A DNA stretch of 64,000 bases from Parelaphostrongylus tenuis (lineage: Eukaryota; Nematoda; Chromadorea; Rhabditida; Metastrongylidae): the NCBI GenBank assembly GCA_019055375.1, contig JAHQIW010005224.1, forward strand, positions 248,001 to 312,000. Direction: 5' to 3'. Positions within the stretch are counted from its first letter, which is position 1, and every line of letters starts with the position of its first letter. The notes beneath the pieces were generated by a model. That model was given only the letters and a program-made list of their open reading frames with translations. It ran no database searches and was not told the DNA's origin. Shown here piece by piece: positions 19,993 to 29,600 of the stretch. Both the position numbers and the translations under genes were made by a program.

Positions 19993-22900
19993 ATGAACAA
20001 CGGTCTACCTGATAGAAAAGAGAGGACTTTGTTTGTGTCGACGATACACAAGTCGGTCACCGATGACGACTTGTACGAAATACTGAGTCAGGCATGTTTT
20101 TTAGTACATATTGGTAGTCAGAAGACTGTACTCATTGGCACTTTTGGGACCGCGGACCCAACCCCATGCGTCCCTAACCCCCAGCGTGTTGCGTCTAACA
20201 GTGGCGTGAGAACCCGGCCTGACATTTTTGGACGCAACACGCTCCATCGTTAGACGCCATTGTTAGACGCAACAGCTGTGGGTTAGAGATGCAGAGGGTT
20301 GGGTCCATAATTCCAAAAGGGTTGAATGGGTGATTTCTCATTTTAAGGCCGGCCCTGTAGAAAAGATCGTATTCAAAGAGAGATCGGACGGTACTCCGAT
20401 GCATGCCGTCGTGGTATTCAGAAACGTGGAATCGGTGGTATTTTCAATGCTTCACATCTCTCCGATTGTCCAAAAGTGTGGCCTGATACGATTTCGTCCA
20501 CTACGGTGAGTACGCGGTATCTCGGTATCCTTGTAAACTAGGAGAAGCTGAAAATCTTTTGGTGTTTTTTAATCTCGATGAGAACAAGTGAGATACCGCA
20601 GGTATTTCCCAGTGATGCCAGCTGCTGTTAAGTTTGCTAGCGAGTAGTTCGCCATCAAAATCCCTTCCTTTATTTCTGATAGAGTTTTCAGTTATTAGAA
20701 CCTTTAACACGTTCGGAACGGCGTGTACCTTCTCAGGTACACAATTGCTTGAAGCTTTTTTTCACTGAATAAAGCTATTCCCGTAGACTTTTGACAGTCA
20801 TTCGGGAGCTTTTAGCTCGACAATTTCAGCATTGTATTTGTTTTCTGGAAAGGCCTTCTCATTGCGCTATTACAGCGAAATTAGATCAGATTTCACACGT
20901 GGCGCGCATTTTTTGCTCGGCTAGGGTCTGTGGACGGCTTTTCTCTAAAAGTATGGTAAATTTTCAACAGCATAAATTCTAATCATCTTGAAATCAAATT
21001 TGACTCATAAAAAGGTCTTCATATAGTGTTGTTGAAGCGAAAAGAAGATCTTGTTAGTTTTCTTCTCTCGCAAAAGATATATATTGATCGAAGCCCATTA
21101 GCGAGTAGAGGAAATTATGGAGCACTGGAGTATCACCAAAAATCTGAAGTTTTCCAGCGAAACCGGGAAAAACTTTGATTAAGTAACAAAAATCGCGCAG
21201 CGTAACTGATCAACGGCCGTCCCGACCGGGTTAAAGCAGAGAAATGTCTTGAAAATATCCGATCTTCCGCTGTTCAAAATTGTCTATCTTTTGATCATTT
21301 GAAAATCTTTTATCTTTCGATCTTTCAGTTTTCCATTTCTTCCGCTGTTTGGAAATCCTCCACTTTTAATCTTTTGGAATTGTCCATCTTTCGCTGTTCA
21401 AAAAATCCCCATCTGAATTCTTTTGATATCCCCATCTTCTGTTGCTTCACAATATTATTATTCAGTTTGGTGAGCATTTCCGACGATCCTTTAGATAGTA
21501 GAGTGAAAAAATTTAGTGAGAGCTCTCATGGCAATCTGTCGTCGTCCGCAACTGATTCTCACTGTCGTCCAGCCGATGACATATTGTCACCGGACGCCCT
21601 CTATCCTCTAAAATGGCTTAATGACTTTATCTCATGGAATGGTCAGCCCTTACCGTTGTTCCACTCGCACGATAGAAGGTGAACTGTTTTGTTCCATATT
21701 CTAACTTTTTAGGAAAAAAGGTGGTTTTCGAGTGGCTGATCGCCTTGATTTCTTCCAGCCACATCGTTAAGTGACTGAAATCATCTGATTACTTTGTTTA
21801 AGCGCTTTTTAGCAGTAGTGAAATATTATGACTATTGATTTAGTAATGTTGAGTGATATGCAAAACCTTGAACCTCGAATGGGAGCTGAACCCGTGTGTG
21901 ACACTTTTCGGCAGCGCTTGTAATCAGCTCCTGTTCACATGGTACCAGGGTTCATTGTTGCTTGGGTGTACAACGCCAACTGTTGACGTTAAATATAGTT
22001 TGTGAGGATGTTTAAAGCCTTACCGAAGTTGATACGTCAGAGCAATACGTGTGTTGCGAGGGGTTGCCCTCTTCATCAGCAGTCCACGCCCTACACTAAA
22101 CCTTACTTTATAGCAAGGCTGAGAAAAAAGTAGTAATGACACATTATGAATGTTCTATTAGCGTAAACGACGTCCCTTATCTCTGCTATAAAGTAGGGTT
22201 TCGTGTGGGGTGTGGGCCACTGATGAAGAGGGCAACGCCTTCAAAACGTACGTATGGCTCTGACGTATCAACTTCGGCTAGGCTTCAAACATTCTTACAG
22301 ACTACATTGAATGTTTATAGCGAGGTTCAAAACCAGTCGATGCGATGGATTTCTGCGCTGATGGTTAGTTGCTGACAGATCGATACCTGGTATCGGAGAA
22401 AGAGTGATAGCAGAATGGTGCCCACGTAGTGCGATAGGTAAGCGCGCGCCTCGGAAAAGGGTGAGATGCGTAGTCGAATTCTATTCAAGGTTCGTAATTT
22501 TCGTTGCTTACCACTCAACATTATTGGATTTATAGTGTTTTTCTAGTTGTGAGATTTCATGTAACAGAAACAGGATCCATCCCACAAACTGACCCTTTTT
22601 TATACAAAGCTTAGGCAAGATTGACCCATTTCTTTTGGAATCGGTGGCTAACGTTTCGCTGATTTCGTTTTTTTTTAGTTCCGTTTAACCTTCACGGAAG
22701 AAGTCACTGGTATATTATCACACACTATGAGAAAATGATTCTTAAGAAACTATGATTTGGCAACTACGACTTTTCGTAGTGTGTGGCAACACCCACCGGT
22801 GGAATTTCTCCTCTAAGTACTCGTGTTGTGAAGAGAAAAAACCAACAAGTATTGAGTGGCAAGCGAATAGTAGAACCCTGTTAGAAACTGAACTCATGTT

Positions 22901-24639
22901 TCACCCATTCTGCGGGCACTTGGTACCACTGCACTATCGAGGCCACTACTCTGCTACTACTCTTTGATACTCATATGTGTTCACCAGAGCAAACCCGTTA
23001 AAGGCTGGCTTCTGACATCTACGAAAGGCTATATCGAACAAAGAGTGGTAGAAGAGCGGAGGCCCAGATGATGTAGTGGTTGCACGCGCCCGTAGCATCG
23101 GTATAACGCGGGTTTACCTTAAAAATGTTTCGCATACCACTGAAGACATAACTGTATATCAGCAGCATCATAACATTGCTGAAAAGCGGCAAATATAAGG
23201 AATCCTTATGGTTTCTAAGATATCACTCACATCACCCTACATCACTGGGCATATCTGTAACATCATACCACCGGTTAAAGCGGTCATATAAAAAGTACTT
23301 CATTTGATCATCCAATACACAATATCGGTTAGCGCGACTGTGTTCAGTGTCGATGCCGACTACCTGAGCCAAACCGTTGACGGTAGGTTGCTGAAAAATA
23401 GATGCGTTGTAGCGTAGAAACAGTGGTAGCAAAACGGGTGCCAGTAGTGCAACGGCTTAGAGCACGCGCTTCCGGAAAGAGTGAGATGCGGGTTCAAGTC
23501 CCGCCTGATACAAAAGTTTTGCACATCACTCTACGTCACTGAGCGTTCGAGGTAGTTTTCGTTTTCGTGCTGAGGTTTGTTGGAGTTGGCTGAAACGAAT
23601 CATTAAATATAGCGGCTTTGAAAATCACTGTCATCTTGAGAGAATTTTTAATATCGACAATGAAGTTTTTCGCCTGTATTTATCAAAAGCACATAATGAA
23701 ATAGGACTTATATCGAGACTTATTGAGGAGCAGAGTGATCCACAATTACTTCTTCTAACCCATTCGGTAGCAGGGTGACCTATAACATGTGGGTCGCTGA
23801 TGTCTGCGCCGCGTGCCGGGTATTTGTACTGGTAATTGCCGCAATGGAATTCGGTACATGTTTGCAAATCTGGGAATCTAAAACGTTAATTACCATTACG
23901 AATTACCAACAGTGGTAATCATTGAACCGCTCCCTACCAGTCTCAATTGCGCTGCGCCAACCGGACAACGCCGCAGGGCAGATAACCAGTTGGACCGTTT
24001 CTTTTTCCAATCCTTTTCGGATGGCGTGTTTTGTTCCGATCGGAGTGCGATTTGTGTGCGATTGTTTGAGTGTGAAGTTTCTGTACAACTCGAAAAAGTT
24101 GGAGATTACCTGGTCATTTAGAATGGTCGTTCTACTTTTCAATTACCAAAAAATAAAGAAGGGGAAAAGGCTATTACAGATGAGTTAGTTGAGAGGGCTG
24201 TTCGATCGTGCATGAACTCCATAGCGTCCATGCCGTTCCAAGTGTGTTAGATAACACGTCGTTGCTTGATCGTCAATTAACTTGGAGTTGAAGAAGAATG
24301 TTTGAACAAAGCAAAGTTGAATGTTCTCATGAAAATAGGCATTCGTAACGAGAATTAGAACAAAGATTCTTTAGAAAGCTGCCATCGTTTGATTCATCTG
24401 ACGCAGCATGTGTTGGTCATAATTCTCTTCTGCACTCGGTGATCTCTGAATTGTGTCCTTCAAACGGGCTGTTTCTCTGCCAGAACTTGCCGTTTTGCTA
24501 TAACCCAATCGTTGGCCACCTAGGTACGTACGTTAGATTTGCATAAATTTTCTTACGTCATAGAAGAGTTACTTGTTCAGGGTTTTCTCACTTGTATTCT
24601 GAGCATTCACCGACTTGCTTCGGCTTTCCTCTTCTTTGA
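19993..24639 (+). CDS. RRM RNA-binding protein, RBM7/RBM11-like, 225 residues
   Basis: Exons are 19993-20091, 20348-20505, 21466-21678, 24375-24523 and 24581-24639 (TGA). All phases agree. Intron 1 begins CAG|GCATGT and ends TTTTAAG, so it is a GC-AG intron; no GT choice keeps the RRM in frame. Residues 11-85 form one RRM: RNP2 is LFVSTI (13-18), then LYEILSQAGPVEKIVFKE and an RNP1 region MHAVVVF (51-57), which lacks the usual aromatic residues. The order RTLFV, then QAGPVEK, resembles RBM7, which in animals acts in the nuclear exosome targeting complex. This assignment is by pattern only. The rest (86-225) is polar, then hydrophobic/Cys-rich (LFLCQNLPFCYNPIVGH). An in-frame TGA overlaps the exon 3 donor (AG|GTGAAC), so retaining intron 3 would give 157 residues. 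Exons 4-5 are less certain than 1-3. Confidence 0.78.
20092..20347 (+). other. GC-AG intron of the RRM gene
   Basis: Starts GCATGT after CAG and ends ATTTTAAG. The flanking codons CAG and GCC join to ILSQAGPVEK, the expected RRM sequence. It contains the fold-back repeat at 20134-20325. Confidence 0.8.
20134..20325. mobile_element. Fold-back MITE, family F, inside the GC-AG intron
   Basis: The left arm CGGACCCAACCCCATGCG with CGTGTTGCGTCTAACAGTGG is mirrored on the right by CCATTGTTAGACGCAACAGC and GCAGAGGGTTGGGTCC. Non-coding. Confidence 0.8.
20506..21465 (+). other. Intron 2 of the RRM gene
   Basis: 960 bases with GTGAGT donor and ATTATTCAG acceptor. Holds degenerate repeat and a run of TCTTTTGATC-type pyrimidine words near 21280-21440. 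Confidence 0.75.
21865..21985 (-). repeat. tRNA-like repeat, family C, degraded
   Basis: TTGAGTGATATGCAAAACCT and GGGAGCTGAACCCGTGTG are the 3' flank and B box of a minus-strand unit. The A-box half is hard to see. Confidence 0.5.
22008..22310. mobile_element. Palindromic MITE, family G
   Basis: The left arm GTTTAAAGCCTTACCGAAGT, CCCTCTTCATCAGCAGTCCA, CTTTATAGCAAGG returns as the reverse complement on the right: TGCTATAAAGTAGGG, CCACTGATGAAGAGGGCAAC, CTTCGGCTAGGCTTCAAAC. Half a copy is at 50290-50450. Inside intron 3 of the RRM gene. Confidence 0.8.
22420..22530 (+). repeat. tRNA-like repeat, family C
   Basis: GTGCCCACGTAGTGCGATAG, CTCGGAAAAGGGTGAGATGC, a decayed B box (GTCGAATTCTA) and TGCTTACCACTCAACATTAT. 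Confidence 0.6.
22870..23150. repeat. Head-to-head pair of tRNA-like units, family C
   Basis: A minus-strand unit (about 22875-22955) with ACTGCACTATCGAGGCC faces a plus-strand unit (about 23062-23145) with AGATGATGTAGTGGTTGCAC. Flanks CTACTCTTTGATACTCAT and GAACAAAGAGTGGTAG pair as inverted repeats. Inside intron 3 of the RRM gene. Confidence 0.7.
23225..23545 (+). repeat. tRNA-like repeat, family C, long copy
   Basis: Full 5' side (ACCACCGGTTAAAGCGGTCA, CGACTACCTGAGCCAAACCG), then GGGTGCCAGTAGTGCAACGG, the loop CTTCCGGAAAGAGTGAGATG and an exact B box GGTTCAAGTCC, then AAGTTTTGCACATCACTCTA. Confidence 0.8.
23600..24374. other. Intron 3 sequence of the RRM gene, no further feature supported
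   Basis: Overlapping open frames around 23903-24188 on both strands are in an AT-balanced stretch without splice logic; not called as genes. Confidence 0.45.
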
Positions 24640-25094
24640 GAAAAATGTTCCAAAAATTTCTTGTACAATGACATAAGATCAAGGACAACTTGATCGGTTT
24701 CTTTTGTCAACACTTTCCGCATGGTAATAGGGTTTCTTTTTCGGTGATAAGTTGTTGCACCAAAGCAATCAAGTCCGTCCTCTCTTTTCTCCATTCTTGT
24801 GAATATGTGTTGCTAAGTGAGTCATGTGTTCTCTGCGTTCTCTTGTTTATCCTTGTTTTACTTGTTCTTGTTGTTTGATGTAGTTTCAGGCGGATTTTAT
24901 TTAAAACTGACAATGTTCTGTTCTCGAATCAGCTTGTTCCATACTTGCAAGTTTCTCACTTAGCTACAATATCTACTTAGTTTGATACCGTGAATACCTT
25001 TTCGTCATAATTGAAATGTAGCTTGTAAATGCTTAATGTCGTTGTTTCACGGTTATAATCCTGTAGAATCCATTCTGTACCATATGTTGTTCAC

Positions 25095-25100
25095 AATAAA
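25095..25100 (+). terminator. AATAAA, candidate polyadenylation signal of the RRM gene
   Basis: First AATAAA seen downstream of the TGA at 24637-24639, about 456 bases away. Confidence 0.45.
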
Positions 25101-25309
25101 CTCTTCGAGAGTGCGGTATTGCAAATTTTGTCTACGTCAATGATACACAGTGTGTAGATGACTTTCGGTACGCCATAATTGCCAAGAAAATGTGATTTCT
25201 TGAAAGGATAAAAATAGAATAAATTTCGACGGACCTCATTTTTACTATAATAGTGCTGATTTGCCTTTATATTCGACTGGTTTTCGAAACCTCGCTTGAA
25301 GTTTAATAC

Positions 25310-25925
25310 ATTCTGGTGGCATAATTTAAGCCTTTCATGAGGTCTGTCATGGCACTTGTAATGCTAGATGTACGTTTCAGCCTTCTGGCCTCACCATTAG
25401 CATGGGGCCTTTCGGTTCGTCTACTAGCCTGCAAGGCAATATTCCCCTACATATAAGGAAGTTGATGCCGAATTAGCCACACTGCCTGTAAAGTGAAAAG
25501 ACCAACCTGCACTGCAGTGATAATGATTATAACTTGATTAGTTATCACTGCAGTGTAGGGTGATCTTTTCATTATACAGGCAAATATGCTGTCAGATGTA
25601 CTAAAAAACAGTCGGATATAAAGACATTTTACAATATATCAGCCACGATCAATCGATTGTTAGTCACAGCAATGTCAGGTGATTTTATTACTTGACATGC
25701 AGTGTAGTTATCACTGCAGTGTAGAGTGATCTTTCCACCTTGCGAGGCATGTAACTTGTTCGGTGTCGATTCCCTTGTATGTATGGTGTGTTTCCTTATA
25801 GGAGAATGGCTGAACTGGAAAGCATCGTATTATTGATAGGTCAAAAGGCCGAAACGTACCTACAACACTATAAGTGGCATAACAGACCTCATGAAAGGCT
25901 TGAAGTATGCTGTCAGGATATGCTC
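25310..25925. mobile_element. Composite palindromic MITE, family D-like
   Basis: Outer arms match as inverted repeats: AAGCCTTTCATGAGGTCTGT at 25329 and ACAGACCTCATGAAAGGCTT near 25880. A second, shorter palindrome lies within (25490-25585). Non-coding. Confidence 0.8.
25488..25586. repeat. Nested near-perfect palindrome
   Basis: GCCTGTAAAGTGAAAAGA and CACTGCAGTGATAA on the left are mirrored by TTATCACTGCAGTG and GATCTTTTCATTATACAGGC on the right. The core CACTGCAGTG is itself a palindrome and recurs near 25709. Confidence 0.8.
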
Positions 25926-26045
25926 ATTTAGTGACCCTACAAACCTCGATTGTTTACGTGAACACTTTGGCAGATTGACTTGTAGAATCTGGGCAACTTC
26001 TGAAGTTTTTCGATCGACTGATTTAGAAGAACTCACTATTGCATA

Positions 26046-26400
26046 TATAACTTAGACAACTGAGTGGTGAGCAAAAACACGGCTTCATGCGGGAATCGAA
26101 CCCGCGTTCACCCTATCCGGGGACGCGTGCTCTAACCATTACACCACCGAGGCACATTTCCCCAACCACTCATTCCTCAACATCTCTGTGTTAGCTATCA
26201 GCCACCGAACTAACAGGTTTCGTCGGACATGCGATTTCGCTATTTATAAATCCCGTTAAGCTCGAAATAAGCTAGAATGAGTGGTCGGCGAGATGTGCCT
26301 CGGTGGTGTAGTGGTTAGAGCACGCGTCTCCGGATAGGATGAAACGCGAGTTCGATTCCTGTCTGGGGCCGTGTTTTTGCTCACCACTCAGTTCTCTAAG
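26046..26400. repeat. Head-to-head pair of tRNA-like units, family C (best preserved)
   Basis: A minus-strand unit (26066-26152, CGGGAATCGAACCCGCG, CATTACACCACCGAGGCAC) and a plus-strand unit (26295-26372, GTGCCTCGGTGGTGTAGTGG, GAGTTCGATTCCTGTC). Outer flanks TGAGTGGTGAGCAAAAACAC and GTGTTTTTGCTCACCACTCA are exact reverse complements. The acceptor-like stem GCCTCGG/CTGGGGC pairs. The loop after the anticodon-like stem is CCGGATA, without the invariant U33, so these are not functional tRNA genes by my reading. Confidence 0.8.
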
Positions 26401-26484
26401 TTATATATGTAACATCATAACACTGCGAAATAAGCAGTAGAAATACTATAATTTCATAGTATTATAATAACTTACTATTGCATT

Positions 26485-26490
26485 TTTATT
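26485..26490 (-). terminator. AATAAA, candidate polyadenylation signal of the Kv channel gene
   Basis: Minus-strand AATAAA about 200 bases beyond the TGA stop at 26694-26692. Confidence 0.4.
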
Positions 26491-26691
26491 TATTCTAATT
26501 TTAATAGACAGAAGGACCGAATGAACTGCTGATATGTGGCATCGATTTCTATAGAATGAAAAAACACCAATGAGGTAAGATCATTATAGCTTTTTTAAGA
26601 CGATGGTTGGTCGATTTGGTGATAATATATACTTCTGCTATAGATGAATACTTGCAATATGAATTGAGCTAGGTGTATCGAAGCCTGAATC

Positions 26692-29600
26692 TCATGATGG
26701 GTTAGTTTTCATATGAGAAATCCTCCCGATTGTGCCATTTGCACGATTAAATCTTGATTTACGTCGTGTTGGGAATCGTCGTAAGAGGTAGCTGTTGGCT
26801 GTTGCGGACAGTTGTGCTGAAATAGTAGACATCAATAAGTTAATTTGTTCTGTTCTTATTCTGACTGGTTTCGTCAGAGAAACCCACTCATCTCTACACT
26901 AATAGAATTCGATATTTGTGAACAAGGAATTGATATCCTTCCGCGATACTTCCTGCTCTTACAAAACAACCTCGACCGAATCCTTGCGTAGGTAAGGTTG
27001 CGAAAGTCTAACAGAACAGGCTACGAAGATGCCTAACCCGCCATTTTCATCGAACTTTTCGTCAACTACCTTTTCATGTATCTGGATGGAAATTGCAATT
27101 TCGAGAATAATTTCGAGTGTAGATAGGTGGAGAATTCAGAATAGCCGATGCGAGATAGGTAATAGTACTAGTATTACTACTCGCAGTAATAGTAATAACA
27201 GCTCGGTGATTGACGTTCCCATCGACTTCGCCTTCCTCAGAGCCTAAACGTACGTTGTAATATTATAGGAATATTGTAGGATTAGTTCAATACAACGCAC
27301 ATTCAGACTGTGAAGAAGGCGAATTCACCGAAAGGTCACATCAAGTTGGTTAAACTGCTATTACTACCGCTGCTACTAATACTGCTATCACCAAGCTCGC
27401 GTCGGGTAAGCAAAGCATGTCTTTGAGATTCACGTATAGATAAATAAACAGGCGTGTATCAAGTCCTCAAAGCTAGAACCCCGGTCGACACTACAATCAA
27501 TAATATGATATAATTTAATATATAATGAAAGACCGACTATTTATTAACCTCGGCAATTTTTAAGTGAAAGTAATGGAGATGTTTGGCTGACTGAGTTGTG
27601 AACGGCCTGGTCTTTCGACGCTCCGAAGATGGCGGAACCGTCGAAAGGTCAGGTTTTAGATTGAATCGTGTTAAAAATAACCTCATGCTTGGCTAGCAAA
27701 GAAAAAATTAGGAATATTACACAATACTGTTGTAAATCATAAATGTATATTGTAATAGATATATGTATGATTGACTGTAGTCTTGACCGGTGTCTGAGCG
27801 TGTAGACACGATGAATGCTACTTATCTATTCTCAGGAACATGCTCAAACTTTCACTGCAGATGCAATTTTCGTATATACTTGTAAAGTTGAGAAAGTTTT
27901 CAGCAAAAAAGTTGCTGCTGATGACACCTCTGGGAAATTTGTTTTCAAACTTTGATATTTCCAGGCTGCACTGATCCAAGGTTGGCCTCTAATTAGCAAA
28001 GCGTCATGTGGTATCATGATTCTTATTTGAATGAGGAAATTGTGCTTGAAGTGGCTTAACACTATGAAGTAGCTGTTTACAGTTGGACATTACTCGTAAT
28101 TTTACTTAACATCGTGCAAAGAGCGGATGACGCGAAGTGGTTAGAAGTGCCTTGCGTCGCTTCCACCAAACCTTTCATCCAACCGAGATTGGTGAATTAG
28201 TAAGAGAGTTGTCTGGGAGGATGAGCAGCAGTGACTTGATACATTGGTGGGCAACCGCTGGTCATTGTAGAGGCCAGATTTACATCCGATCACCTCAAAT
28301 GGAGCTAAAATTTGAAAACGAAAGCGAGGCGAATCCCTTAGGACATGGTCAACACCAAGAGGTTCATCCCTTGTATTATATCATGCATTCAAGAAGCTTA
28401 CAAATGCTTGTTGTAAAAACTTACGCATCAGAGCTTACATAAGGTTACCACATGAGCGTGCAGTTTGAAGTACAATCAGAAATGGCGGCAAAAAGATATA
28501 TCTATTCAAAAACTGTGCACCATTGCAACATTTTAGCAGTCACACTTTGTTTCGTTAATATTTTGAGTTAATAAGAAGCGATTACCATAAGATTTTCAAG
28601 AGACCCTAGTTGGATAAATAATTATAGGATTGCCGACATGTGCTCACTAGGCCAACCTATTGACGGTTGAGTGCTGATATTTCCGAACACAAAAAAACTG
28701 AGGGTAGAGCAAGAGCCTCTGTAGGACAGTGACGACATATAGAGAGACGTGGGTTTAACTCATTCTTGAGATCCAAAGTTTTGTTCATCACTGTTTAATT
28801 CTTTGATAACAAATCATCAGTTGAGTAATTCGTGACAAACCTTGATGGAGTTGTTCCTCTTCGATGGCTCTTTGTTGAGCGGTTGCGAATTTTTCAACGA
28901 TCATTGAAATTGGAAATGCAAGCACTATGATACCACATATAGATGTCGCTGTTGCCACCATTTTACCGACTGCAAAAAATTAACTCCTATTGCGCATAAG
29001 TGTAAATGAGAAAATCAGTGCTAATCGTAGGCTTTCACAAAATGTGGCATTATTGTTCTAGATGAATTTTGTTCAAGCTTTTTGAAAATTCGGCGATGAC
29101 TTTACGATTAAATATATATTGTCTTAATACAATCACTAAACGGCTTACAAGCAGTGACTGGCTTCGCGTCTCCATAACCGACTGTCGCCATAGTGACTCT
29201 GCAAAGAAGTTATAGTGAAACTCCTATGAATTTGCTTACAAAGTCAATCTTCCTCTAGTTAAATCCCTCAGAAAATACCCGCTATGGCCTGGCCGAGTGG
29301 TTACCGATGCAGATTACCAGGGAGCTAGGTTTTGATCTGACTTCCTCCTCATCACTCTCTTGCGATCAATCAACGAATTCTCTACTTAATAAGTCAGCAC
29401 GGCTACTCACAATCGTAAGGAGAATCGCCTTGACCAGCATTATACCACGTTCATACAAAACATGAATCCTCAAGCAGCCGTCAAAGCAAAGCGCGACTGT
29501 TCGAAAAAAACTTTGTGGAGTATGCATGAAAGAAACGAATCAAGTGCTAAAAGTGCTGGGATCGCGCAGCAAAATTTGAGGACGGGTTGCAGAGAGAGAG

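Larger units (their letters stand above)
26817..28840 (-). other. Last intron of the Kv channel gene
   Basis: 2.0 kb; contains one family B SINE (28123-28400), family C-like tRNA sequence (28720-28800) and a word set (ACGTACGTTTAGGCTCTGAG on the minus strand at 27240) that recurs, weakly, near 50310. No other exon seen. Confidence 0.7.

Noticed and set aside
24588..24913. Minus-strand frames with coiled-coil-like composition opposite the 3' end of the RRM gene
   Set aside because: Needs a frameshift to join the two halves; more likely a shadow of the 3' UTR and last exon.
26297..26371. Intact tRNA gene
   Set aside because: A and B boxes are good, but the anticodon-like loop is CCGGATA with C instead of U33, and the same loop recurs in all copies. 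Treated as a repeat.
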